Source: JADLBR01 sp020847615 (GTDB taxonomy: Bacteria > Verrucomicrobiota > Verrucomicrobiia > JADLBR01). Taken from it: a stretch of 64,000 nt of DNA. The position numbers were made by a program, and so were the translations under genes. Of the stretch, positions 34,530 to 43,935 are shown piece by piece; the first letter of the stretch is position 1; each line of letters begins with the position of its first letter. The notes beneath the pieces are model-generated. The model had not been told where the DNA came from. It saw only the letters and a list, made by a program, of their open reading frames with translations, and did no database searches. The stretch lies in the NCBI GenBank assembly GCA_026646655.1, contig JAPKHT010000003.1:1-64000 (forward strand), read 5' to 3'.

Positions 34530-36389
34530 ATGAACTGGGTTGTCATCGCCTGGGCCGCCGCGGCAGCGGCGTGCCTGACGCTGGCGGCGATGCAGTTTGC
34601 CGTGTGGTGGAAGGACCGCGCGGCCTGGGCCGGTCTCGCCTTTTCGGTGTCGGCGGCCTCCGTGGCCGCGATCGCCGCCTGCGAGCTTTCGATGATGCAC
34701 GCGCCAACCGTCGGGAGCTTCGCCGCGGCCGGGCGCTGGATCCACGTGCCGATCTTCTTCCTGAACGCCGGGATCGTCGGGTTCGTCTGGTTCTATTTCG
34801 GCACCGGCCGCGCATGGCTTGGCATCGCGTCGTGCGGGGTGCGCCTGGTGGGCCTGATCCTGAATTTTATCGCGGGCGCGAACCTGGAGTACCTTGAGAT
34901 CGCGTCGCTGCGGGACATGGAGTTCCTCGGCGGGCGCGTCGCCGTGATCGCCTCGGCGGTGCACAATCCCATGGCGAGGGTGAGCGAGATCAGTTCGATG
35001 CTCGTCCTGGTGTTCGTGGCGGATGCGGCGCTTTCTCTCTGGCGGAGAGGCGGGCGGGATGACCGCCGCCGCGCGGTGGTCGTGGGCGGGTCGATGGTTT
35101 TTTTCATCCTCGTGGCCGCGGGCCACGCCGCGCTGGTGCATGCCGGCGTGGTCCGGTCGCCGCTCATGGTGACTTTCGCATTCCTGCCGATACTGGCCGC
35201 GATGGGCCACGAGCTGAGCGAGGACCTGTTCAGGACCGTGCGCGTCACCCGGGAGTTGGAGGCCAGCCAATTGGCGCTGCGCGAAAGCGAGAAGCGGATG
35301 GAGCTGGCGGCCGTGGCGACCGGGCTCGGGTTCTGGATCTGGGACATCCCTGGCGACGAGATTTGGGCGACGGACAAGGCTCGGGCTCTCTTTGGTTTCG
35401 ACCGGTCGGAGCGGGTGAACCTCGATGCGTTCCTTGCGAGGCTGCATCCGGAAGACCGGGAGGGGGTGGTCGTCTCGGTGGCAAGAGCGTTGGCCGGGGG
35501 CGGCGTTTACGAGAACGAGCACCGGGTGGCGTCGCCCGGCGGCGGGCCGATGCGGTGGATCGCGGCGCGGGGATCCGTCGAGTTCGACGGCGCGGGGAGG
35601 CCCGCGCGGATGCTTGGCGTCTCGCAGGACGTGACCCGGCAGAAGCAGGCGGAGCGACAACTGGAGCAGCAGCGCGGCGAGCTGGCGCACATTTCCCGCG
35701 CGGTCGTGCTGGGCGAGCTATCGGGCTCCCTCGCCCACGAGCTCAACCAGCCGCTGGCGGCCATACTCAGCAACGCGCAGGCGGCCCAGAGGTTCCTCGC
35801 CAAGGACCCGCCGGATCTCGCCGAGGTGCGGGAAATTCTCTCGGACATCGTGACCGAGGACCGCCGCGCGGGCGAGGTCATCCGCCGGCTCCGCGCCCTG
35901 CTCAAGGGGGGGGAGCCGAGGCGGGAACCGCTGGCGGTGGGGGATGTGATCGAGGAGGTGCTGGCGCTGGCGCGCAGCGACCTGATCGCGCGCGGCGTGG
36001 CGGTGCATCGCGATTTCGCCGTGGGGTTGCCGCCGCTGTTTGGCGATCGCGTGCAACTGCAGCAGGTGCTGCTCAATCTCATCCTCAACGGCTGCGACGC
36101 CATGGCGGAGACGCCGCCCGGCGGGCGCGCGCTGACCGTCGCCACGGCCCGGGATGGCGCCATGGTGCGCGCGTCGGTGGCCGATCGTGGGTGCGGGCTC
36201 CCCGACGGCGACGCAGAGCGCATCTTCCAGCCTTTCTTCACGACGAAGAGCCACGGCCTCGGGATGGGCCTCGCCATCTGCCGCTCGATCGTCGCGGCGC
36301 ACGGTGGCAGGATCTGGGCGGAACCCGATCCGGATCGCGGCGCGGTGTTCCACGTGGCCCTGCCGGTGTCGGGGGAGGTGGCGTTGTGA
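34530..36389 (+). CDS. Membrane-bound PAS sensor histidine kinase (FixL-like)
   Basis: 619 residues. Seven or so membrane helices (about 1-225) form an N-terminal sensor. Then a PAS/PAC domain (~260-375: 'WIWDIPGDEIWATDKARALFGFD', 'LHPEDREGV', 'LGVSQDVTRQK'), a short coiled coil, an HisKA box SLAHELNQPLAAI with phospho-acceptor His about residue 403, and the HATPase N, G1 and G2 boxes (LILNGCDA, DRGCGLP, GLGMGLAI). The H-box 'HELNQPL' and the FixJ-type partner place it in the FixL/TodS-like group. Its stop overlaps the GTG of the response regulator. No ligand can be assigned. Confidence 0.88.
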   Translation: MNWVVIAWAAAAAACLTLAAMQFAVWWKDRAAWAGLAFSVSAASVAAIAACELSMMHAPTVGSFAAAGRWIHVPIFFLNAGIVGFVWFYFGTGRAWLGIASCGVRLVGLILNFIAGANLEYLEIASLRDMEFLGGRVAVIASAVHNPMARVSEISSMLVLVFVADAALSLWRRGGRDDRRRAVVVGGSMVFFILVAAGHAALVHAGVVRSPLMVTFAFLPILAAMGHELSEDLFRTVRVTRELEASQLALRESEKRMELAAVATGLGFWIWDIPGDEIWATDKARALFGFDRSERVNLDAFLARLHPEDREGVVVSVARALAGGGVYENEHRVASPGGGPMRWIAARGSVEFDGAGRPARMLGVSQDVTRQKQAERQLEQQRGELAHISRAVVLGELSGSLAHELNQPLAAILSNAQAAQRFLAKDPPDLAEVREILSDIVTEDRRAGEVIRRLRALLKGGEPRREPLAVGDVIEEVLALARSDLIARGVAVHRDFAVGLPPLFGDRVQLQQVLLNLILNGCDAMAETPPGGRALTVATARDGAMVRASVADRGCGLPDGDAERIFQPFFTTKSHGLGMGLAICRSIVAAHGGRIWAEPDPDRGAVFHVALPVSGEVAL

Positions 36390-37009
36390 AAGATCGTCCC
36401 GGCATCGTCTTCCTGCTCGACGACGAGCCCGGCATGCTCAAGGCGCTCGAGCGGCTGTTGCGCGCCGAGGGGTTCGACGTCCGGCCGTTCGCCCGCGCCA
36501 GGGATTTTTTGGAGGCCTATCGACCGGGGGAGGACGGGTGCCTGGTGCTGGACGTGTCGATGCCGGAACTCGACGGCATGGAGTTGCAGCGGCAACTGGC
36601 GCAGGCGGGCATCTCTTTGCCGGTCGTGTTTCTCACCGGGCGCGGGGACATCCCCATGAGCGTTCGCGCCATGAAGGCCGGGGCGGTCGATTTCCTGACC
36701 AAGCCGGTGAACGACTCCGACCTTCTGCGCGCGGTGCGCGCGGCGCTCCGCGAGGCCGACGAGAGGCGGGCGGCCATCGCCGAGGCCGCGGTCCTGGGTG
36801 CGCGCTTCCAGCGGCTCACGCCGCGCGAGCGCGAGGTGATGGGGGGCGTCGTCGCGGGAAAGCTCAACAAGCAGATCGCCGCGGACCTGGGCACCGGCGA
36901 GCAGAACATCAAGGTCCATCGGGGCCGGGTGATGCGGAAGATGGGCGTCAGTTCGGTCGCCGACCTTGTGCGGGCGGCGCAGAAGCTGGCCACGGCCAGG
37001 GAGTGCTGA
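36386..37009 (+). CDS. FixJ-type response regulator (REC + LuxR HTH)
   Basis: 207 residues. The receiver domain has DDEPG at the N-terminus, phospho-acceptor Asp 56 in LVLDVSMPELDG, Thr in FLTGRGD and Lys 106 in FLTKPVND. The LuxR-type HTH (~140-207) reads 'LTPREREVMGGVVAGKLNKQIAADLG' and 'EQNIKVHRGRVMRKM'. The Pro/Lys-rich FixJ pattern matches the FixL-like kinase with which it is coupled by a GTGA overlap. Targets are unknown; the next genes (sulfatase, porin) are transcribed in the same direction 190 nt downstream. Confidence 0.92.
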   Translation: MKDRPGIVFLLDDEPGMLKALERLLRAEGFDVRPFARARDFLEAYRPGEDGCLVLDVSMPELDGMELQRQLAQAGISLPVVFLTGRGDIPMSVRAMKAGAVDFLTKPVNDSDLLRAVRAALREADERRAAIAEAAVLGARFQRLTPREREVMGGVVAGKLNKQIAADLGTGEQNIKVHRGRVMRKMGVSSVADLVRAAQKLATAREC

Positions 37010-37199
37010 CCGCGGATGCCGGCTGGAGTTCCGGTCGGCGAACGGATATTGCACCAAGGTGTAATGGCGGGGTCGGGCGGCCCGCGCCAAGTTTCGGCCC
37101 GTTGGCAGAGTCCCGTCCGGTCGTCGAGGACAAGGTCCTTGCCGCCGCGCGCGCGTTGGCGGGCGGGACCGGCGGAGGCCTCACACGGGGAGAATCGAG

Positions 37200-38627
37200 A
37201 TGACGACATCACCATACGGGGAGATCGCGTTGGCCGCCTTGCTGGCCGCCGCCGCGGGCGCGCCTGCCGCGCCGCGGCCCAACATCGTCCACATCGTGGC
37301 CGATGATCTGGGCTGGAAGGACGTGGGCTTCAACGGGTGCCAGGATATCAAGACGCCGAATCTCGATGCGCTCGCCGCCGGCGGCGCGAGGCTCGCGCAG
37401 TTCTACGTCCAGCCGATGTGCACGCCGACGCGCGCGGCCCTGATGACCGGCCGCTATCCCTTTCGCTACGGATTGCAGACGGCGGTGATCCCTTCGGTTT
37501 CCGCCTACGGCCTGGACACCGCCGAGTGGCTGATGCCCCAGTGCCTCAAGGAGGCGGGTTACAGGACGGCGATCATCGGCAAGTGGCATCTCGGGCACGC
37601 CGACAGGAAGTATTGGCCGCGGCAGCGCGGCTTCGACTACCAGTATGGAGCCATGATCGGCGAACTCGATTACTTCACCCACGAGGAGCATGGCGTGCTG
37701 GACTGGTTCCGGGACAACCGGCCGGTCAAGGAGGAAGGATACACCACGACGCTCATCGGGAGGGACGCGGCGAGCCTGATCGAGGGGCACGATACCTCCG
37801 CGCCGCTCTACCTGTATCTCGCGTTCAATGCGCCCCACACACCCTATCAGGCTCCGAAGGAATACGTGGATCGCTATCCCGGCATCGAGGACGCCACGCG
37901 GCGGACCTACGCCGGGATGGTGGCGTGCCTCGACGACGAGGTGGGCCGCGTCGTGGCAGCGCTCGAGAGCAGAAAGATGCGCGACAACACGCTGATCCTA
38001 TTCCACAGCGACAACGGCGGGACGCGCAACGCGATGTTCGCGGGCGTCATGGCCGACATGTCGAAGGTGAAGATCCCGTGCGACAACGGCCCGTATCGCG
38101 ATGGCAAAGGAACCCTGTACGAGGGGGCCACCCGCGTCTGCGCGCTGGCCAACTGGCCGGGACACATCCGGCCCGGCGAGGTGGACGGCATGATCCACGC
38201 CGTCGACATCTATCCGACGCTCGCCGCCCTGGCCGGTGCCTCCACCGCCAAGAGCAGGCCCTTGGATGGCGTCGACGTCTGGGAGACGATCTCGCGCGGG
38301 GGGCCTTCGCCGCGCTCGGAGGTCGTGTACAACATCGAACCGTTCCGCGCCGCGGTGCGGCGGGACGACTGGAAACTCGTCTGGCACACGCTCCTGCCGC
38401 CCGCGGTCGAGTTGTTCGACCTCGCGCGGGATCCGTCGGAGCGGAACAACCTCGCCGGGCGGCACCCCGACAAGGTGGCCGAGCTGCGGCGGCGCATTGA
38501 GGCGCTGTCCAAGGAGAGCGCCAAACCGCTGTTCCTGATCGATCAGTTCAAGGCCGTCATGAAGGGATTGCACGGCGAACCGATCCTGCCCATCGACGAG
38601 GACTACGCCGGGGTCGAGATGCCATGA
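37200..38627 (+). CDS. Secreted type I sulfatase (arylsulfatase family)
   Basis: 475 residues with a signal peptide (residues 1-24). The formylglycine signature CTPTRAALMTGR places the modified Cys at residue 74. Metal ligands appear in VADDLGWKD and FHSDNGG, and the conserved IIGKWHLG and AFNAPHTPY stretches are intact. It resembles the arylsulfatase A/B family acting on sulfated glycans; specificity cannot be told. An anaerobic or aerobic formylglycine-generating enzyme must be elsewhere. Its stop overlaps the start of the FadL-like porin (ATGA), an uncommon partnership. Confidence 0.9.
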   Translation: MTTSPYGEIALAALLAAAAGAPAAPRPNIVHIVADDLGWKDVGFNGCQDIKTPNLDALAAGGARLAQFYVQPMCTPTRAALMTGRYPFRYGLQTAVIPSVSAYGLDTAEWLMPQCLKEAGYRTAIIGKWHLGHADRKYWPRQRGFDYQYGAMIGELDYFTHEEHGVLDWFRDNRPVKEEGYTTTLIGRDAASLIEGHDTSAPLYLYLAFNAPHTPYQAPKEYVDRYPGIEDATRRTYAGMVACLDDEVGRVVAALESRKMRDNTLILFHSDNGGTRNAMFAGVMADMSKVKIPCDNGPYRDGKGTLYEGATRVCALANWPGHIRPGEVDGMIHAVDIYPTLAALAGASTAKSRPLDGVDVWETISRGGPSPRSEVVYNIEPFRAAVRRDDWKLVWHTLLPPAVELFDLARDPSERNNLAGRHPDKVAELRRRIEALSKESAKPLFLIDQFKAVMKGLHGEPILPIDEDYAGVEMP

Positions 38628-40102
38628 CGCTGAGGAAACGGTGGTTGTGGATGTGTGCGCGCGGGCTTGCGCTATGCGGGTGGGGCGCCCTGTCGCACGG
38701 GGCGGGGTTGAGCGTCTACGAGAATGGCTCGCCCGACCAGGGCCGGGCGGCGGCCGGGCGTGCGGCGGCGGCCGAGGACGCATCGACGGCCTGGGGCAAC
38801 CCCGCGGGCATGGTACTGCTCCCGGAACCGGAGTACGTCTCTGGCGCAAACGCGATGTTCTTCGACGTGAAATTCGACCCGGACGGGCGGACCGACGTGG
38901 ACGGCGGCGCGGGCGGCAACGCGGGCGGGTTTCTGCCGGCGCTGGGGAGTTTCTTCGTGCAGCCGTTGAACGACCGCGTCGCCATCGGGTCCAGCATGAC
39001 CGGGCTGATGGGGGCGGGCCTTGGCTATGACGAGGACTGGGCCGGGCGCTACTACAGCCAGGAGTTCAGCCTGATGGCGGTGGGCTTCAGCCCGTCCGTC
39101 GGGCTCCGCGTTGCCGATTGGCTTTCCGTGGGCGCTACGGCGACGATCGGCTACGCCCGCGTCAGCGCCGAGACCATGCTCAACAATGGCGGCGACGTGG
39201 TGGGCGATACGCTCGCCGACACGATCGACAACCTGCAGGGCATGCTGGACGGACTGCCCGGCTGGGGCATCGGCTGGCTGCCGGGCGGCGGCCCGGGCGG
39301 CGGTATCTTCGATCGCGCCGGCGACGTCCGCGAGAAGATAACCGATCTGGCGGGGGCGCTGGAGCGCGCAGAGGATATCGCTTCGTCCGACGATAACTAC
39401 GACGACGGGCTGGTCGAGATCTGCGACGACGCGTGGGGGGTGGGCGCGAGCTTTGGCGTGCTGGTGCAGCCGGGGCGGAACGTGCGCGTCGGCGTGGTCT
39501 ACCGCAGCCCGATCGAGTTCACCTTCAAGGACACCCTGCGCGTGACCGGGCGCGGCGCCGTCATGGAGGCGCTGGCCGGAGCGCTGGACATCGAGCGCAC
39601 CGACGTCGAGTTGACCCTGCGCGTGCCGCAGGAGGTCATGGCCAGCGCCGTCTGGCAGGTGTGCCCCGCGCTTGCGCTGATGGGCAACATCGGGTGGCAG
39701 AATTGGGAGGACGTGGGCGACATGAAGATCTCGGTGGATGCCGCGCGGGACGTGGAAACCTCGTCCGAGATCCCGATGCTCGACACGTGGCACTTCGCGG
39801 TGGGGACGCGTTTTCGGCCGTGCCGGAGGCTGGCCGCGTCGCTGGGTTGGGCGTACGACACCTCCGCGCTCGAACTCGATGCGCGCGGCCCGGCGCTGCC
39901 CGTGGATCGACACATCCGCTACTCGGCGGGCATCGAGTACGACTGGAAGGAGGACGTGACCCTCGGCCTCAATTACACGCTCCTCGACATGGGGCGCAAT
40001 TCGCTCGACGTGCACAGCAATTCTCTCACCGGGCATGTGTCGGGCGCGTACGACAAAGCCTACGGGCATATCGTGGGCGTGAACCTGCGCTGGAGATTTT
40101 GA
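38624..40102 (+). CDS. FadL/OmpP1/TodX-family outer-membrane channel
   Basis: 492 residues. A signal peptide (ending around SHGAG) is followed by the FadL-type N-terminal hatch ('DASTAWGNPAGM', the conserved N-P-A-G-M) and a beta-barrel with alternating aromatic strands ending in a C-terminal Phe (NLRWRF). Family members transport long-chain fatty acids and other hydrophobic molecules across the outer membrane. A Gly/Asp-rich insertion at about 190-265 is longer than usual. Translationally coupled to the sulfatase, hinting that it takes up a product of desulfation, or only shares regulation. Confidence 0.85.
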   Translation: MTLRKRWLWMCARGLALCGWGALSHGAGLSVYENGSPDQGRAAAGRAAAAEDASTAWGNPAGMVLLPEPEYVSGANAMFFDVKFDPDGRTDVDGGAGGNAGGFLPALGSFFVQPLNDRVAIGSSMTGLMGAGLGYDEDWAGRYYSQEFSLMAVGFSPSVGLRVADWLSVGATATIGYARVSAETMLNNGGDVVGDTLADTIDNLQGMLDGLPGWGIGWLPGGGPGGGIFDRAGDVREKITDLAGALERAEDIASSDDNYDDGLVEICDDAWGVGASFGVLVQPGRNVRVGVVYRSPIEFTFKDTLRVTGRGAVMEALAGALDIERTDVELTLRVPQEVMASAVWQVCPALALMGNIGWQNWEDVGDMKISVDAARDVETSSEIPMLDTWHFAVGTRFRPCRRLAASLGWAYDTSALELDARGPALPVDRHIRYSAGIEYDWKEDVTLGLNYTLLDMGRNSLDVHSNSLTGHVSGAYDKAYGHIVGVNLRWRF

Positions 40103-40128
40103 ATTCCCGGCGTCGCGAGGGGCTAGCC

Positions 40129-41301
40129 ATGAACGATCGATCGGGGGACTTTTCCATGGCCCTGGGCGGGCCGCTGTACCAGCTCTATATAAGGTCGGGT
40201 CTGGCGAGGCCGCCGCTGGACCTGCTCGCGCGGCGGCTGGTGGCGATCCCGCTGTTCGCCTGGCTGCCGCTGGCGCTGCTCAGCCTGTGGGGCGGGGCGG
40301 CGTTCGGGGGTGTCGAGGTGCCCTTTCTGAAAGACATCGAGGCGCACGTGCGCTTTCTGATCGCGTTGCCCCTGTTCATCGTGGCGGAGCCGATCGTGCA
40401 CGTGCGGTTGCGGGCGGTCATCGCGCACTTCACGGAGGCGGGGATCGTGCCGGCGTCGGAGCGCGGCGCGTTCGACAGGATACTGGAATCGGCGATCCGA
40501 TGGCGGAATTCGATCGCGGTCGAGCTCGCCCTGGTGGCGCTGGCATTGACGGTGGGGCGGTCTGCGTGGCTGGCCGAGGGCGCGCTCAAGACGGCGACGT
40601 GGTACGCGCACCCGGGCGCGGGCGGAGTCGAGCTGACCGCGGCGGGGCAGTGGTACACCTGGGTGAGCGTGCCTTTCTTCCAGTTCATCACCTTTCGCTG
40701 GTTCTACCGGATGCTGGTGTGGTTCGGCGCGCTCTTGCGCATCTCGCGCATGGATCTCCGCCTAGTGCCGACGCACGCGGACCGCTCCGGCGGCCTCGGG
40801 TTCCTCGGCACCACGGTGGAGGCCTTCGCGCCTCTGGTGAGCGCGCAGGGCGCGCTGGTCGCCGGCCTCATCGCCAGCCAGGTTTTCTACGGCGGCAAGG
40901 CGGTCATGGATTTCAAGATCGAGATGATCGGCGCCCTCGTGCTCGCGATGGCGCAGGTGCTGCTGCCGCTGTGCGTCTTTCTGCCGAGGCTGGCGAAGTG
41001 CCGGCGCGACGGTCTCCACGCGTACGGGCGCCTGTGCAGCGAATACGTGGACCGCTTCGACCGGAAGTGGATCCGGGGCCAGGGGCGCGAGGGGCAGGAC
41101 TTGCTTGGGCACGGCGACATCGGGGCGCTGGCGGACATCGGCAGCGCCTATGACGCCGTGCGCGGCATGCGGTCGTTTCCGTTTGGCAGGAAGGAGGTCG
41201 TCCAGCTCGCGGTGGCCGCGATGCTGCCGGTGGCGCCCCTGTTCCTGACCATGATGTCCCCGGCCGAATTGCTGAAAAAGATCATGGGATTCCTGATGTG
41301 A
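40129..41301 (+). CDS. Conserved integral membrane protein of unknown function
   Basis: 390 residues with about six membrane helices (for example 'LVAIPLFAWLPLALLSLW', 'VRFLIALPLFIVAEPI', 'IEMIGALVLAMAQVLLPL') separated by charged loops. 'LRISRMDLRLVPTHADRSGGLGFLG' is a distinctive cytosolic motif. I recall similar predicted membrane proteins in Proteobacteria without function. GAGG lies a few bases before ATG 40129. It follows the FadL-like gene after 26 nt and ends convergently with the sialidase gene. Confidence 0.7.
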   Translation: MNDRSGDFSMALGGPLYQLYIRSGLARPPLDLLARRLVAIPLFAWLPLALLSLWGGAAFGGVEVPFLKDIEAHVRFLIALPLFIVAEPIVHVRLRAVIAHFTEAGIVPASERGAFDRILESAIRWRNSIAVELALVALALTVGRSAWLAEGALKTATWYAHPGAGGVELTAAGQWYTWVSVPFFQFITFRWFYRMLVWFGALLRISRMDLRLVPTHADRSGGLGFLGTTVEAFAPLVSAQGALVAGLIASQVFYGGKAVMDFKIEMIGALVLAMAQVLLPLCVFLPRLAKCRRDGLHAYGRLCSEYVDRFDRKWIRGQGREGQDLLGHGDIGALADIGSAYDAVRGMRSFPFGRKEVVQLAVAAMLPVAPLFLTMMSPAELLKKIMGFLM

Positions 41302-41348
41302 TGCCCGCGGGGATGCCGGGGGGAAGCTCTTGTCCGGTCGCCCGTCCG

Positions 41349-42665
41349 TCACTCACCCGCGCTGAGCCAGGGGAGATCGAATCGGGCGAATTGTATCTCA
41401 TCCCAGTAACGCGTGCTGCCCTCGGGGCCGCGCTCGTAGACGAGGCCGATGGTGCCGTCGTCGAGGATGGCGATGTCCGAATAGGAGGAGGGGTGAGGCC
41501 AGATGGTTCTTCCTTGGGACCATGTCGCTCCCTCGTCGCAGCTGACGCGGACCGTGAGGTTGGTGCGACCGTACGGGTGCTTCGGTTCGCGGCATGGTGA
41601 GGCGGGGCCGGAGAAGAGGAGGCGATTCTTGTCGTTGGGCGGCGCAAGGTGGAATCGCTCCACGGCGCCATGGCAGCGGGGCGTGATGAGTTCTTCGGCG
41701 CGGCGCGCGGGTTCCCAGGTCTCGCCGCCGTCGCGGCTGATGGCGACGCGGTGGCGCAGGTTGTCGGGGGCGTCCTCGGCGCTCTCGTCGCGCGCGACGA
41801 GCATCACGTCTCCGTTGGCCAATTCCACCAGCTGGCACTCGCTGGTGTCCTGCCCGACCGTGCCGCCCAATCTCCATGTCGCGCCGTGATCGTCGCTGTA
41901 GAACACGTGGGAGAAACTCCGCAGGCGTCCGCCGCCGATGTCCTCGCGGTGGCGGGCGGGGACGATGAGGCGACCGGCCTTCGGGCCGGAGCGGAGCTGG
42001 ACGATGGCGTTGCCGGGACCGATCCCGTAGCGCTGTGACCAGCCCCTGGCCCAGGCCGCGCCGCGCCCTTCGCTGGAGGGATCGTCATCGGCGGTCCCTG
42101 CGCGGAGCGTATCCCACTTGGGCATTGTGACCTGCGCGTGGATGGAGGTCGGGCCGTGCCATGTGGCGCCGTCATCGGCGCTGGTGAAATGGGCGAACTG
42201 TTTCTTGTCGCGAAGGAAGAAGAGCCAGAGTTTTCCAGTCGTGCGGTCTCGGCCGACGGTGATGTCGGTGCAGGGGCGCGCGCCGTCGTCAAAGACGAGC
42301 TGTTCGGCGCCCCACGTGCGGCCCTTGTCGCGGCTGCGTTTTATGACGATATCGTGGTCGCCAATGTCGCCGGGGCCGTCGTTGCGTTTCTCGGCGAAGG
42401 CCAGCAGGTCGCCGCTGGGCGCGCGGATGAGCGCGGGGATGCGGTAGTTGGGTTTGTTCTTGGGTGTGGCGGAAAAGACGGTGGTGGTTTCGAATAGGGA
42501 TGCGGGCTGGGAGGTCTGTTTTTCGGGGGGCGCTCCGCCGGTGGGGGCGATGCAAGCGATCAAGCCGACGATTCTGGCGGCCGAACGCGCTGGCGTTTGG
42601 TGGGCGCGCACGAGAGGCGCGGACCAAAGCCCTAAGGCTTCGGCTACGCTATGGCGCCCTGTCAC
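41349..42665 (-). CDS. Exo-alpha-sialidase (GH33), second gene of the sialidase pair
   Basis: About 438 residues, of which ~60-438 are the six-bladed sialidase propeller: NYRIPALIRAP (first triad Arg), Asp boxes SRDKGRTW, SADDGATW, SDDHGATW, SRDGGETW and SCDEGATW, and 'YSDIAILDDGTIGLVYERG' with the catalytic Glu region. It removes terminal sialic acids from glycoconjugates. GTG 42665 gives a GTGA overlap with the preceding sialidase, but then the first ~35 codons are made from a dispersed repeat; the hydrophobic 'RIVGLIACIAPTGGA' that follows may be the real signal peptide. The start is therefore uncertain. Confidence 0.85.
   Translation of the reverse strand: MTGRHSVAEALGLWSAPLVRAHQTPARSAARIVGLIACIAPTGGAPPEKQTSQPASLFETTTVFSATPKNKPNYRIPALIRAPSGDLLAFAEKRNDGPGDIGDHDIVIKRSRDKGRTWGAEQLVFDDGARPCTDITVGRDRTTGKLWLFFLRDKKQFAHFTSADDGATWHGPTSIHAQVTMPKWDTLRAGTADDDPSSEGRGAAWARGWSQRYGIGPGNAIVQLRSGPKAGRLIVPARHREDIGGGRLRSFSHVFYSDDHGATWRLGGTVGQDTSECQLVELANGDVMLVARDESAEDAPDNLRHRVAISRDGGETWEPARRAEELITPRCHGAVERFHLAPPNDKNRLLFSGPASPCREPKHPYGRTNLTVRVSCDEGATWSQGRTIWPHPSSYSDIAILDDGTIGLVYERGPEGSTRYWDEIQFARFDLPWLSAGE
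42580..42647. repeat. Copy (D) of the dispersed repeat, inside the 5' end of a sialidase gene
   Basis: GGCCGAACGCG and TGGCGTTTGG, then a 23-bp divergent spacer, then CCAAAGCCCTAAGGCTTCG followed by GCTAC, match the two arms of the element at 52325-52409 in the same orientation. On the minus strand it encodes part of the N-terminus of the sialidase at 41349. Confidence 0.6.
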
Positions 42666-43876
42666 GGCACGGCCTTTCCATCCACCAGCCACGCGAGGTT
42701 GAACCGCGCCACAGTGAGGCGACCCGTCTTATAGATGTTGGCGCCGTCGGTGGCGCCGCGCTCGTAGAAGCAGAGGACGGTGCCGTCTCTCGTTGCGGCG
42801 AGGTCGCTGTAGCCGCTGAAACCCTCCTCCAGCAGGCGGCTCGTGGGCCAGGTGGCGCCGTCGTCTTCGCTGAGTTTCACGGACACGTTGATGCGGTCAC
42901 GCGATTTGCCGGGGGCCTCTTTTCCATCCTTGCGGGAGAGGTTGTGGGGATTGGCGAAGACGATGTGCCGGTCGTCGGCGCGGACGATGCTGCCCATGCA
43001 GATGGGCTCCAGGAGCGCGTCGTCGAAGCGGGGAGGGGACCAGCCCGTGGCGCCGTCGGGGCTCGTGGTGATAATGCGGCGGTGGGCATCGGACTCGCTG
43101 CGGGCGTTGAGCATCACGCGGCCATCGGACAATTCCACGGCGACTGTCTCGTTCGGGTACCGGACCGGGGGTGCATCGGGGATGGCGATGTCGCCCCGGC
43201 GCCAAGATTTTCCGCCATCGTCGCTGTGGATCGTGGCGGTGACCGATGGCCGGTGGGCGTGGCCGCCGGTGCCGAGGGACATCCAGATGGGAACGACCAG
43301 ACGGCCTTTGTGCGCGCCCCGCTGCAACTGGATCCCGTGCGCCGGGCCGGTGGCGATCACCTTCCAATCGTACTCGGGACGGAACTTCTCGAACGTGGCG
43401 GTGATCTCGACGGGCGGGGACCACGTGGCGCCCTCGTCGTCGCTGCGCATGTGGAAGCAGCGCATGTATTCGAGGCAGTAGAGGAAATGCACGGCGCCCG
43501 TCTGCATGTCCGCAATGGCGACGGGGTTGTTGGCGGTGTTGTCGCCGGGCCTGTCCAGATTCTGTGCGGCGGCGACGGGGTTGACGGGTTGGTCGCCCTC
43601 GACGTGGACGATGGTCTGGCGCGGACCCCAGGTGCGCCCGCCGTCCTCGTTGCGGCGCATCAGGATATCGATGGGACCCCAGTCCCCCTTGTCGCTCCTG
43701 CGGGCCTCGCAATAGGCGAGGACGGTGCCCTTGGCCGTGACCACGATGCCCGGGATCCGGTAGAGCGCGTAGCCCCCCTGACCCGCCTCGAACAGATCGA
43801 TCTTCTCGATGCCGGCGGCGGGTGCGGTGATGGCTGATGCGAGCGTGATGGCGGTGGCGAGGATGGCTCGTTGCAT
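42662..43876 (-). CDS. Exo-alpha-sialidase (GH33), first gene of the sialidase pair
   Basis: 404 residues with a signal peptide (MQRAILATAITLASAITAPA). Canonical sialidase features are YRIPGIVVTAKG, 'AYCEARRSDKGDWGPIDI' (Asp/Glu region), Asp boxes NEDGGRTW, SDDEGATW, SDDGGKSW and SEDDGATW, 'NARSESDAHRRI' (Arg) and 'GYSDLAATRDGTVLCFYERG'. AGGAG precedes ATG 43876. Divergent from the GntR/LacI-hybrid regulator, with the operator palindrome 60-80 nt upstream. Expected to release sialic acid for the lyase/transporter operon. Confidence 0.92.
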   Translation of the reverse strand: MQRAILATAITLASAITAPAAGIEKIDLFEAGQGGYALYRIPGIVVTAKGTVLAYCEARRSDKGDWGPIDILMRRNEDGGRTWGPRQTIVHVEGDQPVNPVAAAQNLDRPGDNTANNPVAIADMQTGAVHFLYCLEYMRCFHMRSDDEGATWSPPVEITATFEKFRPEYDWKVIATGPAHGIQLQRGAHKGRLVVPIWMSLGTGGHAHRPSVTATIHSDDGGKSWRRGDIAIPDAPPVRYPNETVAVELSDGRVMLNARSESDAHRRIITTSPDGATGWSPPRFDDALLEPICMGSIVRADDRHIVFANPHNLSRKDGKEAPGKSRDRINVSVKLSEDDGATWPTSRLLEEGFSGYSDLAATRDGTVLCFYERGATDGANIYKTGRLTVARFNLAWLVDGKAVP

Positions 43877-43935
43877 GGCGTATCTCCTGGCAAATAGCAT
43901 AGCCTGCATCGGCCCCGGCGGGCAGTCTGATTAGT

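Noticed and set aside
37040..37070. Short palindrome near 'GCACCAAGGTGTAA' upstream of the sulfatase as another operator copy
   Set aside because: It lacks the CTGGT/ACCAG arms and the 11-bp spacing of the two supported operator sites.
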